From: Xiphophorus maculatus
Lineage: Eukaryota; Chordata; Actinopteri; Cyprinodontiformes; Poeciliidae
Direction: 5' to 3'
Length of the DNA stretch: 64,000 bases
Assembly: GCF_002775205.1 (NCBI RefSeq)
Contig: NC_036450.1
Span: 4,899,199 to 4,963,198, forward strand
Below, in pieces: positions 42,501 through 54,123 of this stretch (position 1 is the first letter of the stretch; every line of letters starts with the position of its first letter). Below the pieces are notes generated by a model. It was given only the letters and a program-made list of their open reading frames with translations, was not told the DNA's origin and did not search any database. The translations under genes were made by a program, and so were the position numbers.

Positions 42501-45500
42501 ATATATGAAACCAAGTGAAACAATTAATTTAAAGTATTGCAAAAAAATAAAATGTAAGGTTTATTCTTTATGTTTAAATGAAACAAAAAACAGTGACTAA
42601 GATGATATTTGGAGGAGCTAAGATAAGATGTTAAATCTACAAACACTGTACCAAATATCAAACATGGCAGTGGCAGCATCATTCTGTGGGTCTGTTTTTC
42701 TGCCACTTTCATCCACTTTTATAAAGTGGATGAAATAATAAAGGATGATGCTTTTATATTCTTTAATATTACCTCAGCGAAGTTCCCAAATTGTGATTTA
42801 AAACACTCATAACCTTTGCATAAAGCTTCCTGATGTCAAGCTTGAAGAAGCATCCTTACCTGAAACCTAATAGAAATATGTGCACAATGTTTCAAAAGCA
42901 GTTCTGTTTAAATAAATAAATAAAGGTCCGGGTTTACCTCCAATGTATTTTTCCTTGCACATTTCATTTTGTTTCTCTGTATGTTCACTTAATCTTAATG
43001 TTTTTTATTTGTTTATATCACAGTTTAAAAGGTTTACTGTACCTGGAATCAGCATGTTTTAAAACATGTATTGGTGCTTTAAGAGGACAATGATCTCACA
43101 CACACTTCTAAAGTGGTTTTGATATTAATACTTTACATAAGCAATAAGCTCTTGGAGAGCCATGAACTCTGATACTGAAAATATGCCGTTGTTTAATATG
43201 CCAGTGACGTTTACATTGGAATAAACCTATGTTGTCATCTGTACACGTTACCAGGCAACACCAGTTACCTTCAGGTGTCGTATGTTTCGTACAGCTGACA
43301 GTGTTGGACTGACCTGTTCCTGTTATTTTTACTAAATGACTAAAATGTCTGAAATATAGTCAAGTGTTTTTTTATTTCACATTTTTTTACAATAAAACCA
43401 CAAACTTCATAGCATTTTATTTGGAAATTTATATAATAGACCAACTAAAGTTGGTGATTTTATACTTTTTTTTACTAGGAAACATAAAAAAATGTGTTAT
43501 GCATTTTTGTATTCAGGCTCTTTAATACGTATATGATCCATGCATCTTAACTGTGAATAATAAATGTTAATCACTTATTTCTTTATTTTGGAAACTTGGT
43601 GTCAAAGCAATTTTCTGACTTTTCTTGCATGTCATTAAAAGTATTTGATTGGAAATGGTTTTAAATTTTTCATACAGGCATAAATAAGTAAATGTTTCAT
43701 GTTTTATCTCTAAACTTTACCTTCAGTATAAATTATGTTTCGCCTTTAATTTCCACTTCTGCCTTAATGTTAAAGAGAGTTGCTGGTGTTACAGGAGCAT
43801 GTTTTCTATAAGTTTATTCTGCCTCTTCAGCTCCACCAGTACGCATGAAACTTTTGCTGCAATTTGACGCGCATTAAAAATAAATGGTGAAGTTTTAATG
43901 ATTTAAAAACATTTAAAATTGCATCCAGCCAGAGCCAGGGAGACGATCTGTACTTGGAAAGCTTTTGTTCATTTGAGCTTGGATCAAAGGTAAATGTTTC
44001 ATACAGGGGAAAAAAACGTGATTTATAATTTATAAGGAAGTTGTGATTCATGCTGTGCTTTTATAATGTTTTCTACCATTTTGTCAGCTCTGAATCTCAT
44101 GTTTTATGCCTATTTTTAACCTTTTTCTTATTCAGAGCACTTTGAAATGAAAGTTACAATCTTTCTGTAACTTTTACACCGTTAAACTTGCTATAGTAAC
44201 TGTTTATTCTTGCAAGGAGTCTGTTTTTAAGCTACATTTGAGATGTACAAAATTAATAAGTAATAATTAGGTGCATTTTAAAATTGGTGTCTGAATTTTC
44301 TGGTTAGTTTTCTTAGTATGTATCATATTTCTATATATTTTTATCCTGATATATATTGATAGTGTTTACTGGTGGTTATATGAGTGTAATTTATTCAGGA
44401 TTAAACTATATTAGTTGTTCTACCTTGTGCTTGTCTTTATTGATCTGTATTGTTCCTATAGTCATAATCCTGCTCTAGGAAGATGTTAAGATGTTCTGGT
44501 AAAGTTGTTTCATTCCCCAAATGACATATTTATGTTGCATTTAGCAAACAGAAATTGTTTTGGTTATCCTAACTTAATGACTTAATGTTTGAAAATGGCA
44601 ACAACTTTTTATACAGTTTGTAAATATCTGGTTTCTACTGTACACTATCTATGGGTGAGTAAAAACCCAAATAACTCAAGATGTGGATCAGAAAAATCTG
44701 CCATGAATAGATCAAATTTGGTCTCAATGAATGTCAAAAAACCAAAAAAACATTTATTTAGACCAGAATTAATCACTTTATTTTGTACATTTAACATGAT
44801 GCTACCATTATAAAGAATATTCCTTCAGAGTTAAAGAATTTCTGCTATTTTTTCTTTCAGTAAGTCTCTCCATGAGGATTAAAATATTGCAGCAGAGTTT
44901 CTGACAGGAGTTAGAAAGACGTCAGTACGCGCAGTCCCAAAGATCTTATACAATCTTATTTCAGCACTGCACATTGAATTAAATCCCCAAAAGCAGGACT
45001 GGAACCAGAACCCTCAAGTTTTTGCCTCTTATAGAACCAGCTTCAAGTTTAGATGGGAAGATATGAGCTTTGCTTCTAATTTTGCTCTAAAATTGTTCCC
45101 CAAAGCTGCTCTGTGTTCTCTCAGTGTGCCTTACTGCAGCCATTTCTGTGTTTATACTCACCCTCATACTGTTGGCTCTGTTTTTCTCTTCTTTCTTCCT
45201 GTGCCCTCTCTGCAACTGGTCCAAACAGACGGCGGCATCTTGTTTTTTTGGCTCACTTTCTGTGAGAAGTTTTAACTTTAGGGATGAAGTGAGAGCTAAA
45301 CCAGGAATAGATCATTACAAGGTAAAAGACATAATCTATACCCAAGTTTTTAAGCACAGGCTTTATGCATGAGGCCCCTGAGCTCCATGTTGGCTAATGA
45401 TGGCTAACTGTTTTCCTTACAGTACGACGGTTTCCGTGTAGCAAATGAAAACACACATTGAGGTAAGACAGCTTGGTTTATTGTACTGCACTGAAATGTT

Positions 45501-47820
45501 TAATTTGTACATTTTACTTGTGGTTTTGGGTCGGCTGTAGTTTTTGGTCTTTGCTGTTGTTGACATGTGATGCTAACTGAGCAAGTATTTGCTGATTTTA
45601 GGGGATTAAAATGGCTGAAAGCAGATTTTTAACGCAGTACTTTGATTTTATAATACAGGCATGTAAATAACGAATGCTTTGAAACATTTTCACGTTATGT
45701 TTTAACCTCAAACTGAAATGTTTGTCTTGGGATTTTATGTGATAGAGAAACAATGTAACACATAATTGTTGTGAGGTGGAAGAAAAGTAAAATAATGCTG
45801 TTGTTTTTTAATTATTTTGTTTTTGTTATGTATAAATAATCTGAAAAGTGTGTTGTGCATTTAGTTCAAATGGTTTCCAGGCATGCATAAATATGGAAAA
45901 ACAAAGCAAAAATACAAAATATATTTTTCTTTATTTCTGTCCATCCTTTCATTCTAGTGTCTGCCCTTCTTTCTCATTTGTATTTTAACTTTTCTTCCTC
46001 TCTTCTTCCCTATGTGCCTTCACTGATTTTCTTTCTTGTTGTTTTGTTAGAAAAATGTGCAGCAACCTTGTTGACAGTTTAAAGTTTTTAGCTGCCTCTT
46101 TTCTTAGTCTTGCAAAGCTCTGTCCAATATTTCAATAAAATATATTTCAGTTTGTGGCTTTAAAGATTTGAATCTCCAGTCACTTGAGGAAACTGTATTA
46201 GTGATTAATATTTCTGCTCCAGAAATTAGATATTCCATTTTTAGTTCAATACATTTACTTTTTAATTGGTCACCAAATGATTTATAGAATAAATGTCGGC
46301 CAGTAAACGGGTCAAAATCCTTTAAAAAATAAAAATAGTATTACATCCAGTAACAGTACATTACAAAAAACACAAATTAAACACACCAATTTAATTCACA
46401 TCAAAATTAATGCAGTAATCAACTTTGTAACAAACATTTCAAACAGATCCTCATAAAATCAGAATGTTCAGTAGATTGATTTTATTTTCTGAACTTTTTA
46501 AAGTTTTATTTTAAAAACTTAATAAAAACAGAAATGTTCAATCTCCCAAATGTAAGAACAATAATGACAATAGAATAATTCAGTTGAATTTAATTATTTT
46601 AAGCAGAACCAAGTATGATAAATAATGTAATCATTCACAAGTTCCCCAAATGTGAGCTTCTTTCAAAACGGAAAAGATTTCAATGAACTTCTAAACCATC
46701 ATATTACTCCTGGGTAGAGACGCTCCCATCAGGGTTTTTCCTGCCGGTTCTGATCACCATGAGGTCCGATCACTGCCGATCACAGATACCGATCACTTGG
46801 ATTGGCTGTTAATGTTTGGCTTTAGGTAGAAATGCTACTATGTGATCTGGCAAAATGGAGCCATAAAATCACCTCATTTAGACAAAAACATGTCCAATAC
46901 TTGCAGGCTCATGGCTGATTGTTCTGGTTCTGATGGCTTGGTTCTGACCCAGTAGAGTAATTCAGCAGAACACAGGGAGGAGGCAGAGGAACTCCATTTG
47001 TTCTCTCAGATTATCTCATGTTAGGACATAGAGAAAGTTACATTAAAACTTTTTTAAAGTTTCCTCCTCAGTACCGCGTAGCGATGGTCCAACAAAGAAT
47101 TATTGTGATGATTAATCAGGTTAAAAATTGGCTCATTCTGAAGATTTTTAACCATTTACACCTTTTTTATACAGTTTTATACATTAAAAGATACAAAAAT
47201 AAACAGATAATTAAATCACTTGTTAGAATATATTTACAAAGTTTTTTCCATCTATTTTTAAACTTTCTAACTTCTTTTCTGCAGTTCCAGGGTGAGTCTT
47301 TCTTCATGACTCTTTAAGGAATGAGAAGCTCAGCTCAATGTTTTTATCCAACCTTGTTATTAATCAGTGAAATAAGTTGGAGGAGAGACGTTTGGTTCCT
47401 GTTGCAGCTCAGTGTTAATCTGGTTAATCTGAGAGATGAGCTCCAGTCTAACACTGCAGTGAGGATTAAAATCGGCCAGACAAGGTGAGGGACGGAGGAG
47501 AGGTCACCATCAGGAAGTTTGAACCTCTGCAACAAACTGCATTTTAATCACAACCAGCTGCTGATTTTACTGGGTTTTGCTTTTTCCACTTAAATCCTTT
47601 ATTTTCCGGTTTGGGTTGAATCAGGTGTGGCCCACATTGGCGCTGTGGCGGGTCATATCCATGTTGGTTTATTCACTAAAAACAGGTTTAGCAGAGATGC
47701 AGCGATCAGACCTTTTCTGTCCAACACTGATCTCCAGTTTTCATTCTGCTCTGATCTTCCAGTTCCTGGGATTTTTCCTCCAAAGAGAAAAATGTTCTGC
47801 AGGTTCTGAGTTTCAGGTAG
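39591..47820. other. intergenic stretch, no gene seen
   Basis: AT-rich, many short chance ORFs. About 40980-42290 is bordered at both ends by GAGCCCCTGC-containing sequence, possibly one old interspersed element. No exon, RNA gene or transposase could be supported. Confidence 0.45.
41556..41595. repeat. 10-bp tandem repeat, four copies
   Basis: GGTACCACCT occurs four times in a row without change, each copy holding a GGTACC palindrome. Confidence 0.95.
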
Positions 47821-48462
47821 AAGTTCTGAATGAAACAGAAAATATGAAGATTTTCCCACTTTAGGCTTCAAAGTATTGACCTCTGACCTTCATGGGATGG
47901 GCATGTTTTACTTTAAATCAGGACTTTCTGAAAGGCAGAGTTGATGAAAAAATCTTTTTAATGCAAAAATTTAAATTTGAACAGGAAAAGAACAGAATGA
48001 GCAGCAAATGAACCAAATGCAGAAGAAAAATGTTTTTATTTAAAACACATGAAGAAAAACTGCAGCAAATTTACAAAAGGAAGATTTAATATTCAAATCT
48101 GACATGTTGAGAAAAATAGGAGCCGATAGAAACAGAAAATGATTAGTGATTGAGAAAAACTGATCAACATTTCAATGAAATCTGATGAATGAAAGGAAAA
48201 AATAAGAGAAACAACATCTTGATATTCAGTGTGAAGCTTTGACTTGAAACTGACAGGAAAACATGAGGATCCTGGAATAATCCTTGAATAATCCTGGAAT
48301 TATTCCAGCTTCCAAATTTAAAGGTCTGGAAGAAGAAAACGTTTCCAAGGACTCAATCAGAATTGTTTTACCAAGAAATAGATTGTAGAGACTGAACTAT
48401 CTGTTCAACAGTGAGAGAGTTTCTCTGACAGGAGGAAAATCTTTAGACTCTTTAGACTCAAC

Positions 48463-51400
48463 TCAGCACAGAAACACTGAGGAACCAGAACTGATCCACA
48501 AGACCCCAAATCCAGGAATCAGAGGTTCAGTGAATGTGGTGTTGAAGGTGTGGAGGAGGATCAGTGAGTCAGAGGAAACTGTGTAGAAGGACAGAATGCC
48601 AGCAGGACAGTCCACATACACTGCTACTCTGTTAGAGACAGAGGAGGAGGAGAGACGAGTTTCTATCTTATTGTGCCTGACAGAGTAACCATCATCCGAG
48701 CATCTCAGACTCCAGGAATGATCATTATATCCAAACCAACAGTCTCCACTGTTTCCTTTCCTCCTGATTCTTCTGTAACTCACTGATATATAAACTCTTC
48801 CTCTCCAGTTAACCTCCCAGTAACAGCGACCAGTCAGACCAGTTCTACACAGCAGCTGATCCCAGTTATCAAATCTGTCTGGATGATCAGGATATGACTG
48901 AAGCTCCTTCACATGTGTCACCTTCCTGTTGTCTTCAGACAGTTTGAGGTATCTGTTCACTGTGTTTGTGTCGATGGTGAGTTGACAGGAATCTGATGGA
49001 GAGAACAAACACAATCCAGCTGCAGTTATTGATCATTTATTGACACTTTGATGATGACTCCTGAATGAGTGATGTGACAGTTTGAAGATGGTTGAATGTG
49101 AGCTGCTTTCTTGTCATGAATCAGATGAAAAACACACTTACACTTCCTCAGACCTGGTGTCAAGAATGGGACTCCAGCAGGCTCCACCCTGAAAGGAGGA
49201 GGGGGGTCAGACCATCAGTCTCCTTCAGCAGCAAACATGGACATTACATGTCTCTCAGACACACATTGTCCTCCACTGAGACAGGAACAGTCCAACATTT
49301 GGATTGCAAACTGCAGTGGATGTAGGAAGGACAGTTGGTGCTGCTGCAGCACAACTCATTTCTCCAAACACAGGAAAAGCTCCAACAGAGAGGAGAAAGG
49401 AAATCCCTCAGTAACAACCTGAAGAAACTCACTGAAGCCTAAAAGGACATCAGGAAACTAAGGAAACATTTCTGGAAGCTCAACCTGATTTAATAATCAG
49501 CATTAAAATACAATCAATCTAAACTCTGACACAACACCTGGATACCTGTTCCATCCACACTCCCACACACAGATGAAGGAATGAAACACTAAACAGCCCT
49601 GCTGCTGAAAACCTGCTGTGGCCTCACTGTAATATCCAGAAATACAAACATTAAAAAGGAGAAGCTGCATCACATTCAACAAAGAGTTCAACAAGAATCA
49701 AAGATTTGATCTCTGAGCTCAGACTCACAAACCAGGGAGAGGCTTCCATCATCACACACCTCTGACAAACACCTCCAACCTTTCAGCACTTCCTCTACCA
49801 ACCAACACCACCAGGTGGCGCTGCTGCACACATTTACAATGAGACCAAGAAGAAGAAGCAGCATCCTGAATCCAGCAGCTGCAGTAATGGCTTGTGAAAG
49901 TGTCCAAGGAGCATCTGGAACCAGAACCAGCAGATCCAACAGTCCAGAGAGTCTTTGTTTGCATCTTTCCTCCCAGATTTCCAAGCTGCTCTGAGAGGGA
50001 AATGACATCATCATTCTACTCAGTGTTGTATAGTAACGAAGTAAAAACACTTCACTACTTTACTTAAGTATATTTTGGAGTACTTCATACTTTCCTCGAG
50101 TATGAAAATTTTTGATGACTTTCACTTTTACTTCACTATATTTCCGAACTTAATTGCGTACTTTTACTCCGATACATTTTCAATGTGCGGTTTAGTTACT
50201 CGTTACAAAAAAGCGAGAAAGAGAAACGCAAGTGTTTTGACCCCACCTACTGATTAGCAAGTAGCAAGTAGGCTACCGAACAAAGTCCGTAGCCTACTTG
50301 CCTGGGCTTGTTCATCACCTCCAATAGGATACACCTGTTTCGCTTCTCCCATTAAACACAAAGCAAGTCTCGCAATCAGCAGCAGTCACATGGAGGAGGA
50401 GACGGAGACCACAACGACTGCTGGTGGCTCCAGGGGAACCACCAGCTGGTGATGAGAGCCCATGGCCTTATTTAAACACAATATACTCTTTCGTGGGTGT
50501 TAAAGATTTGTCGTAGCGCATGCAGTTTATGTTATTCCTGCCCGAAGATGTGGAAATTCTATCTTACAAAAACTCCCCGTCCAACTTGAAGAAACACATC
50601 GAGGTAACGTCTTATGAAATGGTTATAATCCTCCTGTGTCAGTAACTATAGCTTGGTCTCTAGGCACTATTGAGAAATCTTGAGCATAACGTTACCTGTA
50701 TAAATGAACTTTGTTTGGCATTGTTTCAGTTCCACACGTGGTGTATTTAGCTTAGGCTTAATGTTGACTGTAGCAGGCTACCTAGACTCCTCTGTTCAAG
50801 GGGGGACAGAAGCCATAGCGATAGCAATTTAGACTAAATTTAACTAATAATAATCAGTTGTAAAGCAGGTTAAGTTGACCTTGTGCTATAGGTAAAGCAC
50901 CTAATTTTCTTAACTAAATGATGCCTGCAGGTATATCTATTAGCAGGATTAATTTTGCCTGCACTTGGTTGTGTACATTATTTTAAGTGTATTTGACAAG
51001 TTTACCAAAATATAAAAAATGTCATTCAAACTGCATTTGCATTGTTTTACTTTTTACTTGTACTTTTCATTACATTACTTGAGTACATCCATTTTTACAG
51101 TAATTTCCATACTTAAGTACAAGACGTTTCAGATACTTTAACTTTCCTCGATATGTTTTTCAGATTTGATGGTGAATTTTTGAAAGCTAGCAGTTCATGA
51201 TATCAGGGAGGCAAAGGCGGCACCAGAATCATTGATTACTTTCAAACTAACCAACAAATCAAAAAGCGCAAAGCGACTTGGATGTAACTTGTAACGCAAC
51301 GCTTTATAGAAATGTAGTGAAGTAGAAAGTACAGATACTGTAAAATGTAGTGGAGTAAAAGTTCCCACCATTAAATCTACTTACGTACAGAAACATGAAA

Positions 51401-52681
51401 AATGTCCTTAAGTTCAGTAACAAAGTTCTTGTCCCAACAACCAGGATCAGGTGAAGGACCTCTGCAGTCCCATGATGCTTCCTCTCCCTCTTCTAAACCA
51501 TCTGATGGGCTGATATCATCCCTCTACTTTATCAATAAAATGTTTTTCTTTCTCTTATTACGATTCCATTATTTATCCTAAATGTGACGTCAGAGCTGTG
51601 GATCTGGAATCTGATTGGTCGGATGGATATTTCCCTGGTTTTCCAACATGAAGGGTCTCTGCCTTTTTCCAAGACGTTGGGAATTTTTCCCAAACTTTAT
51701 TGAACAATCCCAAAAGCTTTCCCAACTACTGAAAACCTAAACACATTAGTCTTTTCTTGGATCTGTCTAAAAGGTCTTATTATTGTTTTTTAATTTCTAC
51801 CACAGTCAACAGAGCACAATTCTGCTTTTTCACCATCATTCACTGCAATTCTTCATTTCCTCTGGAAAACAAGGGATTTCCATTCTCTCCTGATTCCTTT
51901 CATTCTTTGGATCATTTTCCAGATGTCGCCCCCTGGTGGAGATCAAACTACTAAATGGATGAAACTGTTAAAATTCTCACTTTCTTTCTTTGCCTCATGA
52001 ATAGTTTTCTTCACTTTTTATGTAATTTATATTTTATTAAATCCTGAAAGTTGTGAGTTTTGTTTAAAATCTAAAGTTCTTTATTTTTCTCTCCCATAAC
52101 TTTTAAACATCCATCTGACCAACATGGAGTTACTTTTCTTCTCATCTTTGCTTCTTGGGGCTGATTGGTCTGGAGCTCCATCACATATTGTTTTAAAGTC
52201 CTTTCTGCCATCAGTAGATCATCATGGAAATCTAACTGAACTTCTTTTATTAATTTAGTCAGAGTCCCTATTAAACTATTAAACCCATCCCACTCTTTAA
52301 TTTTCCTTGTGAGCCGTTCTTAGTCTGGAGAATATTCCAGAAAACTGGGTAATGATCTCTGCCTCCAGATGAGGCGTCTAAATATTTAATTATCAAATTA
52401 AACATTCAGCTTCAAACTAAATGTTTCCCAGCAGACTCACTAAAGACATTTCTCCCTCTTCCTCCTCTATCAGACCTTCTCTGCTCCTGCAGCAGGTTCC
52501 TCCATACCTGAGAGCTTCCAGTCTCCAGTGTGGATCCTTCAGTCCAGCCGACAGCAGCTTCACTCCTGAGTCTCCTGGATGATTGTAGCTCAGGTCCAAC
52601 TCTTTCAGATGGGAGGGGTTGGAGGTCAGAGCTGAGGCCAGAGAAGCACAGCCTTCCTCTGAGACCAAACAGCCTGATAAG
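48463..52681 (-). pseudogene. orphan 3' end of a second NLR gene (LRR, linker, PRY-SPRY)
   Basis: Three exons: LRR type B 52681-52508, linker 49188-49142, PRY-SPRY 48992-48463. All splice sites and phases match the full gene, and the PRY-SPRY frame is intact ([28 protein letters not shown]). No NACHT, N-terminal exon or promoter lies upstream within the window, so I call it a gene fragment. It could still be spliced onto an unseen partner or serve as a donor for gene conversion. Differences from copy 1 include DNWDQLLC for DYYPQLLC and GVLWISSG for TVWWSSSG, i.e. in putative binding loops. Confidence 0.75.
50027..51138. mobile_element. hAT-like non-autonomous element in copy 2
   Basis: It starts at CAGTGTTGTATAGTAACGAAG and is rich at both ends in ACTTAAGTA / TACTTGAGTA motifs, the subterminal repeats typical of a widespread fish hAT-like family. 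It has no counterpart at the same place in copy 1, where about 290 bp of other DNA (12334-12625) stands. The right border is uncertain because related motifs continue to about 51400 in both copies. Confidence 0.55.
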
Positions 52682-52760
52682 CTGCAGACACACAATTCAT
52701 CACATGATGAGAATATGAGAACATTGAGGTAGAACCCAAGGTCTGAACTGATCGCTTGCA

Positions 52761-52798
52761 GATGGATGGATGGATGGATGGATGGATGGATGGATGGA
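52761..52798. repeat. GATG microsatellite
   Basis: (GATG)n run of nine units in the intron upstream of the orphan LRR exon; shorter (two or three units) in the paralogous introns at 21790 and 23090. Confidence 0.93.
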
Positions 52799-53077
52799 TT
52801 TGCAACATGTCGAATAAATTAGAAAGCTAAGCAACTGCTGGGATCTGTAATAATGTGTCTTTTTGCTCCTAATGTAACAGAGTTACAAATGTGTTTCTTT
52901 GTTAAATTATTATTTCTTATTCATTTTATATTGAGAATTTGTGAATTTTATCTTATTCAGTTATTTTTATTTATTTTGTTGTTTTTGCCTGCGGGGGTCG
53001 CCCTTCTGCTCTCCGCCTCGTTTGTGTTTCCTGGGCTTCCGTAGTTTATTCCAGCCCTCGTAGCTCCTCTGCCCCCA

Positions 53078-53235
53078 AGGACCCAAGTACACCTCGCTGC
53101 AGCAAACAGAATGGGGCGGGGTCGGACAACTGTCAGTCTCATACCTTATATGGAAATGGTGGGGACGGACCACTGTCCTTCTCATACCTTATATGGAAAT
53201 GGGACTATTTCATTCCGGAAATGAAGGGGGCGCTA
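53078..53235 (+). repeat. copy of the palindrome promoter segment
   Basis: CTCGCTGCAGCAAACAGAAT..., then two copies of CATACCTTATATGGAAATGG and CATTCCGGAAATGAAGGGGG followed by GCGCTA. The same order stands at 62571-62650 and, inverted, at 62460-62555. The TATA box and first exon found after it in the palindrome are absent here. Confidence 0.8.
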
Positions 53236-53356
53236 GTAACACTATTTCCTGTACCGACCGTGTTATAATAATTATACTAATAATAACGTATTTTATTTGA
53301 CAACGCCTTTTAAAACACCCAAGAAGACTTTCAACATTAAAAATACAAATTAAATA

Positions 53357-53607
53357 GTAAAGAAATGGCTACAAAACGTGATATGTCACGTGGTATGTCT
53401 GTCACGTGGTAAGTCACTTTTTTTATTTTCAAATCTTTATTAAATCTTTATTTAAACTTATATTAGTAACAAACAATCTAGAATAAGCAACAATAAGGAA
53501 ACATTATGGAGATGTATTTATCTATCCTTACACCCAATCTATCTCAAACAAAAGTAATAAAACATGAATCAAATCAATATTTTGGAGACAAATGTACATT
53601 ACATTAA
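53357..53607 (+). repeat. inverted repeat, left arm
   Basis: About 250 bp are near-perfectly complementary to 63751-64000 (CACGTGGTATGTCTGTCACG and neighbours). The match continues to the window edge on the right, so the true arm is longer. About 53630-53705 (GACCCTGGACAGATCGCCAG) is a fragment of a common interspersed fish repeat. Confidence 0.92.
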
Positions 53608-54123
53608 GAGCACATTTATCCATCCATTAATTATCATGAATTATCCCTATAGTGGGTCATGAGGGCTGCTGACCCTGGACAGATCGCCAGTCCATCGCAG
53701 ATTAAGAAAACAGATATAAACAAATGAAGTTCAAATAATATATTTTGATGTTGTGAATGGTATTCTTAAAATAAATAAGTTAAAATCTAAAATATAATAG
53801 CCTCTGGCTTATTAAGTAAGAACTAGATGGAAAAGAGGTTTGGTCAGTAAAACATTTAGTCAACAATTTTGGCCAACTTAGTACATCCATTCACAGGGCA
53901 CTTTTGTTGTTTATTTGCCAAATATTTTTATTATTCACATTGTGAATATAATTTACAAACAAACCAAAGGACTTCTGAACTTCTAACAAGTGAAGTTCTG
54001 AAAACTAGAATATTTTTGGTTGCCGGTGACCTGGCTCAGCTATTATCATTGTTTACCATAATGTCTCATTGGAAACTTTTGCTATAAGGATCCAGTTCAA
54101 CCAGTAAACTGATTGGTGTCCCA

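Larger units (their letters stand above)
47821..52872. repeat. segmental duplication, copy 2
   Basis: Homologous to 10271-13799 plus 21361-21852, without the Gypsy element. It ends near 52872 where sequence after GCTCCTAA no longer matches. Same orientation as copy 1. Confidence 0.9.

Noticed and set aside
45063..45372. hydrophobic plus-strand frames in the intergenic region
   Set aside because: No splice borders, no family resemblance, AT-rich surroundings.
49688..50050. 120-codon frame, minus strand, hydrophobic
   Set aside because: It spans the joint between duplicated intron and hAT-like insert; no splice sites or homologue known to me, and copy 1 does not keep it.
52957..53185. short minus-strand frames at 53 kb
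   Set aside because: They fall in the non-coding promoter-like repeat that also occurs at the palindrome centre.
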